Assembly (NCBI RefSeq): GCF_932526225.1
Contig: NC_064047.1
Span: 9,661,994-9,725,993 of the forward strand
Length of the DNA: 64,000 bases
Source: Nematostella vectensis
Lineage: Eukaryota; Cnidaria; Anthozoa; Actiniaria; Edwardsiidae
Reading direction: 5' to 3'
The first letter of the stretch is position 1; each line of letters begins with the position of its first letter. The notes under the pieces are model-generated. The model was given only the letters and a program-made list of their open reading frames with translations. It was not told the origin of the DNA and did not search any database. Made by a program: the position numbers and the translations under genes. Shown here one piece after another: positions 22,244-33,572 of the stretch.

Positions 22244-24745
22244 ATGAACGGTTCTCGAAGCGCCAAGCATTTAAAACACCTACGAGCTGGCCGGGCCTGC
22301 CTCCAAAATGAGAAATATGGCGATGCTTTGGCTCATTTTGTCTTTCTTGGAAATGTCGCTCCCTCGTGGAAGCCCGATATGGAGTCTGACTTTCTGATAG
22401 CTTTGTGCAAATGGGTCGACGTTTTGCAATCGCATAAAGAAGTTGGTAAAATAATGACTTGTTTCCAGCAAGCTTTGCAGCTTTACCCAAACAACGAGAC
22501 TCTGTTGACTAACATCGGCGCGACCCTTCTCAAACTCGGTCTAACGGATGAAGCAGCCTGCATGTTCAGACGCGCAATTCAGCTAAATCCTTCAAGCACA
22601 ATTGCGAGAGAAGGCCTAGAGAGCGTAGCAAGTGCCCTTGTTGAGCGTTGGCACTTTCGCATGTTAAACGACCGACAGCGCAATCTTGCCTACAAGAAAG
22701 CTATCAGTAATGCTGTCTCTAATGGCTGTGATATTGTGCTAGACATTGGAAGCGGATCAGGTATACTGAGTATGTTTGCTGTCCAGGCTGGGGCCAAAAA
22801 GGTCTACGCATGTGAGATGTCAAAGACAATGTATGAGCTATCCAAAGATGTATTACTAGGCAATCAGATGGAAAGTTTTATTGAGGTTATACATAAGAAG
22901 TCAACTGATTTGCTCATTGGCAAAGACTTACCAGGGAGGGTCTCGTTAGTATGTACAGAAACGTTAGATTGTGGGCTGTTAGGTGAGGGAATCCTGAAGA
23001 CGATTTCTCATGCATGGGAGGCTCTGCTTCAGGAAAAGAAAAGCATTACATCAACGGAGCAACAGATAGATGGGGTTGTCAGGACTTCAGGTATATCTCC
23101 TATGGTCATACCTAGAGGTGCAAAACTGTATGGTCAGGTCATAGAGTCTTCAGACATTAGACATCAGAGCTATTGTCGTCCAAATGTTGCAGGCTTTAAT
23201 GTGAGAATTGTAAAAGTTATTGGTGGTGAGCAGCTAGAACAAGAAAACACTCACTTGGACCAAGAGGCTATAGAACCCTACACCACAGAATGCCTGGACT
23301 CACTGCAAGGGGGTTACAAGCCCCTCACTGAGCCATTTGTTATAACAGAATATGACTTTACTAAACCAAGTACACTGTGCTCAGAGCGCAAACCTCAAGT
23401 CATAGTCCCAGTGTCTCAGCCAGGAAATATGGATGCAATTGCAGTGTGGTTTGACTTACACTTAGATGAGACTACAACCATAAGTACTGCACCAGGTAAA
23501 GGCTCTCTGTGCTGGGAACAAGCTGTGTTTCCTGTTTATCCTCATCATTTGCCTGGGAAAATGGTGGAGACAGATAATGAATGGCTTGTAAGTGTTGATA
23601 AGGGGCAGTCTATTGTTATCAAAGGTAGACTGAATGAAGAGTTTGTAAGCCTTCAGTGCACCAGTATTGAGCCTTCAAATACCAGAAAAGGCAGTTGTGT
23701 TGGGGTATTAAACTCAAGGGCTGAGGTCACAGCTATGGAAATCGAGGGAGGCGAGTCTCTGTTAGATTCAAATGTAAAGACCGAAGTGATGGTTGATCAG
23801 AGAGGTTGTCTAGCCATTATCCCCCCTCCTCTTATGCTTAAAGCAAATGATGATATCTACCATACAACATGGCGAGATGCCATTGATAGATCAATCAAAG
23901 AAATTCTTAAGCAAGGAAATGGGTGCAAAGTAGTCTGCCTGTCTCATGGGGGACTCCAACTACAAGCTCTTGTTGCTGCGCGAGCTGGTGCAACAGAGAT
24001 CATACTTCCTCATTCTACTAACTGCCTTGCAACAAAGGCCATTAGTGTTGCCAATGGGATCCCTGATAAAGTATTTTATGGTGACATGGAGCTAGAGGAT
24101 ATTGCAACAAGGGGCCAGTCATGGGATTTGCTACTAACTGATCTAGTGGAGCCATCTGGTGTGCTTCAGCCACAAGCTGTTGAAGATATTGTGTTCTCCA
24201 AAGGCTGCTTGCTAAGAAAAGATATGAGCATGGTGATCCCTAGTGTGATAACTGTCTACTGCATGTTCATTGAGTCACCAGCTCTGATGAACATTTGCAA
24301 GGTTGTTAGTGATGAGAACACTTTAGGGTTAAAGATAACTGATTACATGAATGCTTTTCATGTTTCCACCCAAGTGAATGTAGAGCTCTCATCTCTGCCG
24401 TATACACGACTCTCAGAGGAATTCACTCTCTTCACTCTTGATTTCATGAAGCCATCCCAGAAAGATGAGGACTTACTTCAGATGTTAGAGCTGAGTTCTA
24501 AACACAAGGTGAAGATAACAAATGATGGAGTTATCCAAGCTCTCCCGTATTGGTTCAACATGGCACTGGATGGTTCCCACACATTGTCCACATATAGCAG
24601 GGGTTACCCTGGCTCACACTGGCGACAAGCAGTGTGTGTCGTTACCAAACCAATCAAAGTCTCTAAAGGTGATGAGGTAGTTGTAGAGGTTATGCTAAAA
24701 GGAAGCTGCATATCGCTTGTGGTAACCAAGCCCAGTGCTCAGTGA
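22244..24745 (+). CDS. PRMT9: Protein arginine N-methyltransferase 9, intronless, 833 aa
   Basis: A single 2502-nt exon; human PRMT9 is 845 aa. The first ATG (MNGSRSAKHL) is taken as start. Layout: TPR-like helices (about 15-125, including NNETLLTNIGATLLKLGLTD), a first methyltransferase domain with SAM motif I VLDIGSGSG (165-173) and acidic VYACEMS (187-193), the CTETLDCGLLGEG segment corresponding to the double-E loop (237-249), and a second degenerate methyltransferase-like half ending near the C-terminus. The human enzyme symmetrically dimethylates the U2 snRNP protein SF3B2. The lack of introns is odd next to genes with up to 20 exons. A short A run (24799-24809) follows the stop; retroposition is possible but not shown. 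Confidence 0.95.
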   Translation: MNGSRSAKHLKHLRAGRACLQNEKYGDALAHFVFLGNVAPSWKPDMESDFLIALCKWVDVLQSHKEVGKIMTCFQQALQLYPNNETLLTNIGATLLKLGLTDEAACMFRRAIQLNPSSTIAREGLESVASALVERWHFRMLNDRQRNLAYKKAISNAVSNGCDIVLDIGSGSGILSMFAVQAGAKKVYACEMSKTMYELSKDVLLGNQMESFIEVIHKKSTDLLIGKDLPGRVSLVCTETLDCGLLGEGILKTISHAWEALLQEKKSITSTEQQIDGVVRTSGISPMVIPRGAKLYGQVIESSDIRHQSYCRPNVAGFNVRIVKVIGGEQLEQENTHLDQEAIEPYTTECLDSLQGGYKPLTEPFVITEYDFTKPSTLCSERKPQVIVPVSQPGNMDAIAVWFDLHLDETTTISTAPGKGSLCWEQAVFPVYPHHLPGKMVETDNEWLVSVDKGQSIVIKGRLNEEFVSLQCTSIEPSNTRKGSCVGVLNSRAEVTAMEIEGGESLLDSNVKTEVMVDQRGCLAIIPPPLMLKANDDIYHTTWRDAIDRSIKEILKQGNGCKVVCLSHGGLQLQALVAARAGATEIILPHSTNCLATKAISVANGIPDKVFYGDMELEDIATRGQSWDLLLTDLVEPSGVLQPQAVEDIVFSKGCLLRKDMSMVIPSVITVYCMFIESPALMNICKVVSDENTLGLKITDYMNAFHVSTQVNVELSSLPYTRLSEEFTLFTLDFMKPSQKDEDLLQMLELSSKHKVKITNDGVIQALPYWFNMALDGSHTLSTYSRGYPGSHWRQAVCVVTKPIKVSKGDEVVVEVMLKGSCISLVVTKPSAQ

Positions 24746-24857
24746 TACCACAAACAAGAATTGACATATTTTTGTACAAGTTTAATCAAATATTTGTAAA
24801 AAAAAAAACATCACTTTTGCATTTGCATGGGATTATGAACCCATAACCTCGAACCCA
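24746..24857. other. PRMT9 3' UTR / intergenic
   Basis: AT-rich sequence with an A run; no clear AATAAA seen. Confidence 0.4.
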
Positions 24858-25019
24858 GGGGTACCCTGCTAACAGAGCTTTCTTCCGTTTTTTTTCTGCC
24901 GGTTCTCTTATTAGTGTCTCGTTTGTAAAATGAGATCAGAATAGAGACGCAACATGGATTAGTGAACTGATAAAAAATAAAAAAAAAACAGGAAGAAAGC
25001 TCTGCTAACAGGGTACCCC
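24858..25019. mobile_element. Short inverted-repeat element (ggggtaccctgctaacagag)
   Basis: Arms of about 29 bp (GGGGTACCCTGCTAACAGAG continuing ctttcttcc, and its near-perfect complement ending CAGGGTACCCC) flank about 105 bp. No coding capacity. The whole can fold into a hairpin. Confidence 0.85.
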
Positions 25020-25263
25020 AGGTGTTACTCAGACTTGCTCACCAGGGAGGTCTTGCATATTTTCTGTAATGAAATCTCAACCATATATTTTTTATTTTTA
25101 TTATTTTATTATATATGTAGAAGTTCAGTCACATTGTTATTTACTTGATACTTGAGAAAGTTTATTCAAACTAAAAATCAGGTGGGTGGGGTGACATTTT
25201 GAGGGATTGAAAATTTTTAGCATGGGTACCGTGAATGATCTAATAAACTCCTTAGTTCTGAAA

Positions 25264-25488
25264 AGCCTGCTTGCAGGCAGTACTCTGTGTTATTATTGCG
25301 AAAAACGCTCTCCGTTTGGTGATCGGGGGCCATCTTGTATTTTAAGCTGCATGGTTCCTGGGGCGAGCGCAAAAACGGACGCAGGGTAGGGGGGGAACCA
25401 CATGGCTTAAAATACAAGATGGCGCCTGATCACTGAACGGAGAGGGTTTTCCGCGATAATAACACCAAGTACTGCATGCAAGCAGGCT
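25264..25488. mobile_element. Palindromic MITE (agcctgcttgcaggcagtac)
   Basis: Two arms of about 95 bp are imperfect inverted copies (left: agcctgcttgca ... gtgatcgggggccatcttgt; right: acaagatggcgcctgatcac ... gcaagcaggct) around a short spacer. No coding capacity. Confidence 0.85.
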
Positions 25489-26283
25489 AGAAAAACCCCT
25501 ATCTTTAATGAACCCTGCCCCTAAGCTTAAAAATTTGTAATGAACACCCTTCTCTAATAAATGCCCCCCATACACTCCCTCCCAGCTTAAAAAAAGTGAC
25601 AGGAATTTCGGTAATATAAATCAAATTTAATCTGAGTTTGGCTTCTACTGGGTGATACTTATGTCGAGAAACGCTTGCTATGCAGGCTATAATATAGGTG
25701 ATCCGATTCATAAAGAACGCCCCTTTCTAATAAACGCCTCCTATCTATTGAACACCCCCCTTGGACCATCGAAATCATTTACATTAGGAGGGTGCTGCCA
25801 GACCCCACCCCTGCCAATAGGTATCCTAGTTTTTATTTGGTGCCATATACACAGATGTATGCTACAGTCCCAAAATTGCAGATCAACCAAAGGCTGAGTA
25901 AATGAGTTTGTTAAGCCAAATTCTGATAGTAAATCATGAAATTCCCTAAATTTGATTGAATGTGCCTTGTTTTGCAATGCGCTGTATGTCGGGCTACAGA
26001 CAATCCCCGATTTTCTAGTCAAAACCTAACAATACATCTTGCCTGTGCACCCACACTCTCAGCAACTACTGGCTTTCCACATGTATGTTAAGTTATAGCT
26101 AGCCCTCCAGTGATATACAAATGAGTTTTATTAACTCAGGTATGTATAATCAAGTAGAAAGTAATGATGCAGAACAGTTATTAGTGTATCACATAGTGCA
26201 GCATGCCTTCTCACACAACTAGATTCTTTGTAACAAGCAGTTGAGCCCCCTCCCCTATTGCATCATCGATACCAAGAACGGCT
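25489..26283. other. Intergenic between PRMT9 and RPL13A
   Basis: No gene seen. Around 25500-25760 are degenerate repeats of the type ttctaataaacgcccc. At 25669-25691 (aacgcttgctatgcaggcta) is a half copy of the hairpin element found at 33317. Confidence 0.5.
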
Positions 26284-26440
26284 TCATGGGTGTAGCCAGG
26301 AGGGTGGCCAAGGCCCCCCTTCTAGCAGCCAAAAATACAATAAATGTAAGAGACAACTAAAATACAGGAGAAAATGCCTTGAAAAGGCCTTTTGGGTCCC
26401 CCCCTGTTAAATATCCTGGCTATGTCGCTGGGCTTCTCAT
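26284..26440. mobile_element. Dispersed repeat (gtgtagccagga family), copy 2
   Basis: Starts gggtgtagccaggagggtgg and ends atcctggctatgtcgct, so it has imperfect inverted ends, and shares internal words (tctagcagccaaaaatacaa, aggccttttgggtcccccc) with the repeat at 13060-13225 in the opposite orientation. No coding capacity. Confidence 0.55.
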
Positions 26441-26694
26441 GAGAACTGGTGGCAATGCTATTACCAGTTAACCCTAAAAAACCAAGGCACCTTAGCCAAG
26501 TACCAGAGCCTCATACATCTATCAATTACCTACAAGCCCAGCTCAATGCTACAATAACTGTGCACAAGAAGATAGTTCATAAAATCTTGCTAGCTACGTT
26601 TAGGGCTCTGGAAGCAGGGCCCAGCACCATACATCTGAAAGCATGCAATTCCCCTCTCAGTAAATCAATCACAACAATTGCTCCAATATTTCAA

Positions 26695-26700
26695 TTTATT
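26695..26700 (-). promoter_or_regulatory. Poly(A) signal of RPL13A
   Basis: AATAAA on the minus strand 23 nt after the RPL13A stop, consistent with the very short 3' UTR usual for ribosomal protein mRNAs. Confidence 0.8.
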
Positions 26701-26722
26701 CCACAAAAGCTACAAGGGCATC

Positions 26723-29700
26723 TCAGTAGCCATAGCCTGCAAGCGTCTTGTTGACAGACTTGAGCTCATCGGCCTTGTTGAGCTCAGCAGTTTGCTTGAG
26801 CTTCTGGACTTTCTTCTTGTGTTCGAAGTACAGTTTAGATTTTGCCTTGCGCTTCTCTTCAAGAGTCTCCAGGATGTCCTGAGAAAAACAAACAGAGGTT
26901 AGAACTTGTGGTACTACTGGGTAGATAGTACTTCTATGGTACTAGTCTCGGTTCTTGAGTGGGCTCAGGTGTATGATAAAATGAATAAAATGTACTGCAA
27001 ATGCCTGTTTCAGAACTCTGGGTGCTTATTTCATTTTTCAGTTATAAAAAGAGACAACATACCTGGTATTTCCATCCGACCTCGTGTGATAGTCTTCCAA
27101 GGACACAGAACTAGAAAAAAAACAGGGACAACACTCAGTGTATTGAATAGGGACTATGGAATACACAGATGACAACAAGGATGACAATGGAAATAATTAT
27201 TTTCAATTATTTTGAGAATTAATTTAAGAACTCAAAGGCATCACATGAAAATCATTTTGCCACATAGATTTTGACAGTCCCCTGATAAACTATAATTAGG
27301 AAATCTAAGTTTAATGGTATGGCAAGAACATGAGCAATTGGAATATAAATTTGTATTATTCTGTTAACTTTTGTTTCCAGTTAATATTTGTCAGTTTCTT
27401 AAATGCAAACAAAGCAACACCACCATGTTTACCTTGCGTCCAGGCTTCAACCTGATGACCTTGAGAGCCGATGGAACCACCATACGCTTTTCCTGCAGAT
27501 ACAAAACACTGCCATCAGGACACTACACAATACTAGATAATGGCTTAATTATTTATTAAAGCACCCTTCATAAAATGAAAACAGGTGTTTGGGCATTACA
27601 GGAGTAAACGGTTTATAGCCCTCTTCATAAAATGCCTATCAATCCGGCACTAAACACCCGTCTAAATGAACACTGAAATGTTAAAGTGTATACCATATAT
27701 CATATAATAATGCCAACATTATATCTAATAACAGGGCCCATTTACCTGCATAATACATAACATGGTACATTATAAATGGCACATGATGAGTGTTACACAG
27801 TTTGCTTGTTCGGTGTAAAAAGTTAGCTGGTTAATTATTACTTGAAATTACTGTATAATCAGCACATATTTCTGGCACAACAGGTGTCCATTGTGGAAAC
27901 GTTTAAACTATGCAGAGAGGCACCTTTAGGATAGGAAAAAAATGCATAGTAATTCATTAATAGTCGTACGAGTGACTAGTTTACCTTGTCGTATGGGGGA
28001 GGGACACCATCAAACACCTTCATACGGTTCATGGCCTCAGTGCCTTTCTTTGTCTTGTGGGGGATCATGCCTTCAGAACATCAACATTAAGGTTACAACT
28101 ATCAGCCACATCAGTAGAATGTTGCTACAAATATTACTATAAACATAAAGTTTCATGTATAGTTTTATAGCAATAAAAATCAATGGTGGTCAAAGCAAGT
28201 TTAAAGTTTTACTTTTTGCCCAGGCATTTTAAACATTTTCCCTGTATCTAAGTGGCCAAACAAAGTCAAAATATAAAAGAAACATCATGTGTGCAGTATT
28301 CAGCATTTTTTTTTATCATCTAGTAAAAAATTAGAACTAAAATAAACACAAATTCTAATGCCTGCCGAATAACTTATCTCTTTTGGGTTCTTTCAACTCA
28401 AGTAAGAGTTTTTATAAAGAGATTTTGACCACAAAACAGAAATGCTTACTGTAGCAACCACTCTCTTTATATAGTGATCATGGTTAACTGTTATTACATG
28501 CTTACCACGGACTGTTCTCCAGAATATTCTGCTGGGTGCCCTGAAGTGGAACGGGCCATGAGAGGGCTTTGTGTTGGTTCGCTTCCGCAAGAAGTCAAGG
28601 TACTTCACTGTCAATGTGTAAAATATATTTAAAGTTAGCTAGCCAATTTGTAAGGTCTCATAGAAATAAAAAAATAACATTTAAGAATTCGCTGTAAGCT
28701 AAAAAGAACAATCTTAAATTACAAATTTCTAACATAGTAAACAAAAAAAATGTTTATTTTGAACAGAGAAATGAAGCCTGTTATAAAATTTGTACAACCA
28801 TAACCCAAGTCATTCCCCCCTCTGCAAATATCCCAATTCTCTGACTCTTTTTCTTTCTGGGGGGGGGGGGGGGAGGGGGGTTAATGCTGGACATGTAATT
28901 TTGGGTATGAAAGTTATACTTACGTTTGTTTCTGTAGAAGTTTCCACTGATGCAGATTTTTTCACATCTGACAACAACAACACGCTGACCTACATAAACA
29001 GAAAATTGTCATGAATAAGCATTTTAAAATGCATATATCAGAGGTTACTGTGTTACAATTATAGAGACAAAGGGTTTATTCTTGAAACAACAACAACAAA
29101 CTATAATGAAAAGCATGTATAGAAGCACAATTCAAGAAAAAATCACCCATTAGCCTCTGAACTTTCTAAAACTACCTACATAAAATCAAATTGAACATCC
29201 CATTTGGTGAGAGAGAATTTGTATCAGGCTATGGAAACAATAACACAGGGGCGGTAAGGGCGGTCCTTGCACGTTTCACAAGTTTCAAAAATCGTAAATC
29301 ACATTTCACGATACACTGACGACAAGGATCAGTCTTTACTTGGAAATCACAATTCACAATTTTTAAAGAGCAAAGATCACGATTCACGCTGATCAAATTT
29401 CGCCAATCACGAATCATGGTTTTCAATTTGTCCTTTTCATGATTTACGATTAACAAGAAAGGCCATTCAAGGATAACAAAAATAACCATTACTACCCCTG
29501 ATACAGGCCATAGATACTGGTCTACATCACCTATGCAAGTGGCAATACAAGCTACAGACCTGACAGGATGCTCTTGGCTACGGTTGAGGCTAGCCGACCG
29601 AGCAAGTGGCCTGCGCCATCAATAACAATTTGCTGAAAAGAGAAATTAAAATTAGGAACCAATTAGATGACAAGCTTTAACCCAGGCTGAGGGGTATAAT

Positions 29701-30529
29701 TTGTCGTGTTATTGAGAATTTGGGAAGAGAAATTTTACCAAGGTTACCTTGAGACATCATTTAAATCAAAATTTTGGCTAAGCTTGGAACACTATTACAT
29801 ACACCTATTTCACAAAAGGTTGTCAGTGCAAATGGCACATGGCGATAGGCATGTGGCAGTTCTACGACCGAAAGTAACTATGTATCTCGAAGAATATGGA
29901 TAAATCAAAATATTTATCAATTAAAGGTTACCAATGCTTTGCTCTGACATTGCTGGACTTCATTTAACACCTTTTATTTTACAAATAATTAGTACCCATA
30001 AGCCATTTGCACTGACAACCTTTTGTGAAATAGGTGTATACATAACAAGAATTAAAACATATTATGGCCAAACATTGTCCATAGTCATGGGAATGGTGCA
30101 ACTGGGACGGTTAGAGCCAGTTTCAGAGTTTATAAAGCTCACTTATTAGTAACATTCTACATATCCTTACTATTTTTCCAGTGAAAACATAAACATTGAC
30201 AATAGAAAAGCCATTGAAAACATATAAATATATTCTACGGATATGACTTTCGAGTAATGTCAAAGAAATAAAAGATTTCGAGAAGAACTTGTTACTTTAC
30301 TATCGAACTAGTTTCATCACATGGCCATCTCAACGAAAAACCGGTTTCAAATACAGCAAACTTAAACTCATATTTTCACCCCATTAGAATTAGTAACTTA
30401 ACTTTTATTCATCTGTATACGAGCCTTGATAAGTATTTAACCGTATTGAGTGTGAAGAGTGGGTATTATTATCGTTTTCGCGTGTTTCGAAGAGGTTTAT
30501 TTGCGCCATTTTACCTTTTCGAAGCCCAT
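26723..30529 (-). CDS. RPL13A: 60S ribosomal protein L13a (uL13), 8 exons, 201 aa
   Basis: Exons (minus): 30529-30515, 29632-29560, 28989-28924, 28607-28506, 28070-27985, 27492-27433, 27110-27063, 26878-26723. The sum is 606 nt, giving 201 aa (human 203). Exon 1 encodes only MGFEK. Hallmarks: [73 protein letters not shown], then a basic C-terminal helix ending LAGYGY. It is a structural protein of the large cytosolic subunit. Upstream of the ATG the minus strand reads a pyrimidine stretch (TTCTCTCTCTTTCTTCC, about 30558-30542), consistent with a 5'-TOP element. In vertebrates its introns host C/D snoRNAs; I could not recognise any here. Confidence 0.97.
29246..29500. mobile_element. MITE with CAGGGG-type ends in RPL13A intron 2
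   Basis: Ends CAGGGGCGGTAA and TTACTACCCCTG form a 12-bp imperfect terminal inverted repeat, as in hAT-type elements. The interior is made of cacgattcac-like repeats. A clear 8-bp target duplication was not found. Confidence 0.6.
29799..30039. mobile_element. MITE with 35-bp inverted ends in RPL13A intron 1
   Basis: The left arm starts ATACACCTATTTCACAAAAG and continues gttgtcagtgcaaatggc. The right arm (30003-30039) is a near-perfect complement. The interior cggcagttctacgacc-like sequence resembles 9090-9170 in SF3A3 intron 11 (gtcagtgcaaa ... ggcagttctacaactg), so that segment is a decayed relative. Confidence 0.88.
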
Positions 30530-31079
30530 GGCTGCAAGCGGTGGAAGAAAGAGAGAGAACTTACACATGGGCCGCGAACATGAGGGGCGGCCCGCGGACG
30601 AGCCAGGGTCGGAACCTGGGACCACACAGGGAGCACGTGACATAAGAAATAGTTATTGCTGTTTGTTTGTTTATTCTATTCTGAGTTGTTGATGTTATTT
30701 TACTTAATTTATGTATTATACATATTATGTTCACCTGGAAATTGCTCAGATCGTATAATTATAGAAATATTGAATACGCTCATGCAATAGAAATACTGAT
30801 AGCTTTGTTTTTCCCGTCAAACAAATAGCTACACAGAAAAAATCCATATTTTTGCATTCATCGCAAATCCACAGGTTTCATGATAAAAATGAACACATCT
30901 AGAGCCTCAAAATTATTCTAGCTTTGCTTGGGGTCGCTGTGTAGTCAGTGACGTCACTCAAGTGCGTATTATGGTCTATTTTCACATCTCACGTTGCATT
31001 TCACGTCTTCATAGTTGAACCTTGATAGGGCTGGGAGAAAAACTTGCATTGTTCTACACGCTAAACAAGCCTAAAAATA
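30530..31079. promoter_or_regulatory. Shared upstream region of RPL13A and ISCU
   Basis: 550 bp between divergent ATG codons. The RPL13A-proximal edge carries the TOP-like pyrimidine tract and a CpG-rich segment (about 30570-30610). Confidence 0.6.
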
Positions 31080-33572
31080 ATGTCTTTTGTTGCTAGAGCA
31101 GGAATTTGTGCATCACGGAGAATTCTTCAGTCTACTACAACTGCTAGAGCAACCGTTCCGGCCTCAAACTACCATAAAAATGTGAGTAATCGCGACAGAA
31201 ATCGAAGGAGTAGTTGCATAACTGCACTGCTAAGTGCCCTTCCTAATCACGTAAGAAATTTCCGATCTTGAGCTATGCCGTGTCAACATGAGGCTAGTCG
31301 GATATCGGTTAAGAGGCTGATTTGATTCGCTTTTTATTATCAGTGTTCTTTAATCCTGTGAGTTTTCGGGTTCAGTGTGATTTCGCAGTTACAATCGGCA
31401 AACACAAACAGTTCAAAGACACGCGTTGATCACGTCCCTTCGTGCATGTCAGTCAAAGGGTGATTTGGTTCGTGCCGTTTGTCTTTCACTCTCGTATTTT
31501 GAATGAGAAGCGGCCGTGGATTCAGTGCTTTTCAGAGCTTTTTTTGTTGCACGCAATAACATTTCTATCCCTCCTCCATGCTATATGAACAGATTTCTTC
31601 TCAGGATGTTGTGGTGTCATGAGTTGACTATCTGATTATTATACAGCTTGGTCCTACATGTGCTCTCATTGGTTGATTAACAAACCATAAATCCTTATCC
31701 CGCTTAGAAGAAACCTCAACGCTTTTGTATACAAAATATTTTTATTTATTCATTTATCGTAATGTTTTGAATAACCGCCCAGGGCAGTTTTTTTAATTTT
31801 TTGGGTCTTTAGGGGGGTAGGGGTGGGGGGGCTTATTGGGGAGGGGTGCTTATTTCATTTCTGTAAAAAAAAAATCAAGCTTCTGAATTGACTGATAACA
31901 AAACTTGCCCTTATATGGATAAAGAAGTTGAAAGATTAATAAATAGGCCTGTGTTGTAATATGAACATGTCAATGTGAGCTAAATTTTCAATGCTCAAGG
32001 GGTGTATTTTTTACATTTATTTAGAGGGGATGGGAGCTTTATTTATTCCAAAATCAAAAGGTTTAAACTTTGAGTAGTGACTTGCATATTTAATTTAAAT
32101 CTTTTGTTTTTGCATGTCAGAATCAATAATGACATTCCAAAACCTTTTTTGTTTGATGCACCTATCTTAACCTTTATTTCTTTGTGGGTGTGACATATAC
32201 TGAAATATCTACTATCTGCATTTGTAGGTAATAGAGCATTATGAGAATCCTAAGAATGTGGGATCACTGGATAAAGATGATGCAACAGTTGGTACAGGAC
32301 TTGTTGGTGCACCGGCCTGTGGTGATGTCATGAAACTACAGGTATTTATACTGGCTTCTCAAAAGCTATGGGGGGTGGGGCATCATCCACAGGAAAGCTT
32401 TGTACTCTCTTTGCAATTCTGTGCCATCTTGAAAATGTTCACTTATTTGCATGAACTTCCGCTAAGTAGCCAATCAATGAGGCAAAGAAGCAATTGAGTA
32501 CTCATCAGAGCACAACAGAATTCTTATAGTTTTGATGGTTGTTTGTCAATCAGAACCATAATTTATAATTGTTTTATTATTGAAGTGGCTAAAGTTTCCT
32601 AAAACTTCTGCCATTTTTTATTCCAGATTAAAGTTGATGAGCAAGGCAAGATAATTGATGCAAAGTTCAAGACATTTGGATGTGGATCTGCCATTGCTTC
32701 TAGCTCACTAGCAACTGAGTGGGTCAAAGGGAAATCAGTAAGTGACTCCAATACAATGCAACTACAGAGCTGTAGCAGGCCTAGAAATATTGGGGGGGGG
32801 GGGGGGGGAGTTACAGCCCTACCCTACTGGTAATTTCCTTTAAATTTTTGAGAATATTGGGGATAGGGCACATCACTGCTTCAGCCCTTAACTTAATGCT
32901 TAAGTGAAATAACTTTGGCAGAGGCAGCTGATGGTTTTCTGACTTTTTGTTGTTGACATTTCTGATGGCTGTTTTACTTGACAGCCCTTTTTCTCAAACA
33001 TGATTTGGTCAAGTCTTAATTTGAGGTATACCCTGATACCATCCACAGTTGTCATTTTAATGATTTTCTTGACTGTTGCATTTAGGTAGATGAAGCACAG
33101 CTGATAAAGAACACAGATATTGCCAAGGAGCTCTGCCTCCCGCCTGTCAAACTACACTGCTCTAGTAAGTACATGCCAAAAAATCACATCTTTTCCCAGA
33201 CTCCTAATTATGTTCTCGTCCCCAAGTATTCTGGTACTGTAAAATTTTGAAAATGCCTAATTAACATGCTGTCTATTGCCGAAGTGCTGGATTAATTCTT
33301 CTATGTATCTCTGCCTAAATTTAGCCTACGAAGCAAGTGTTTCTGTTGGGTTTCAGTGCACAGCCAAAACATCAAAAACCTTGGTCTTTCTCTGCACTGA
33401 AACCTAACAGAAACGCTTGCTTTGCAGGCTAACCTAAATTGCTTTGGCTAACTTTTTCAGAAGAATTTGCTAATGGTCTAATCTTCATTGCTATTTTGTA
33501 GTGCTTGCAGAAGATGCTATCAGAGCAGCATTGAATGACTACAAAGTGAAAAAAGGCAAGGCAAAGGCATAA
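31080..33572 (+). CDS. ISCU: Iron-sulfur cluster scaffold ISCU, mitochondrial, 5 exons, 158 aa
   Basis: Exons: 31080-31181, 32228-32341, 32627-32737, 33086-33164, 33502-33572. The total is 477 nt, giving 158 aa (human 167). Exon 1 is an Arg/Ser/Ala-rich presequence ([20 protein letters not shown]) that should target mitochondria. The mature part has [12 protein letters not shown], three cluster-ligand cysteines ([32 protein letters not shown]) and the LPPVK motif bound by the HSC20/HSPA9 chaperones. The scaffold receives sulfur from NFS1 and iron, then hands [2Fe-2S] to chaperones. The residue after HCS is Met, as in frataxin-dependent eukaryotic forms. An AATAAA at 34243-34248 is a candidate poly(A) signal. 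Confidence 0.97.
33317..33440. mobile_element. 124-bp hairpin element in ISCU intron 4
   Basis: Inverted arms of about 45 bp (left taaatttagcctacgaagca ... gggtttcagtgca; right tgcactgaaacctaacagaa ... gcaggctaacctaaatt) around a 30-bp loop. A half copy lies at 25669-25691. Confidence 0.85.

Noticed and set aside
30560..30630. tRNA-like ggtcggaacctgg word upstream of ISCU
   Set aside because: No matching A box, cloverleaf arms or anticodon stem could be drawn around it.
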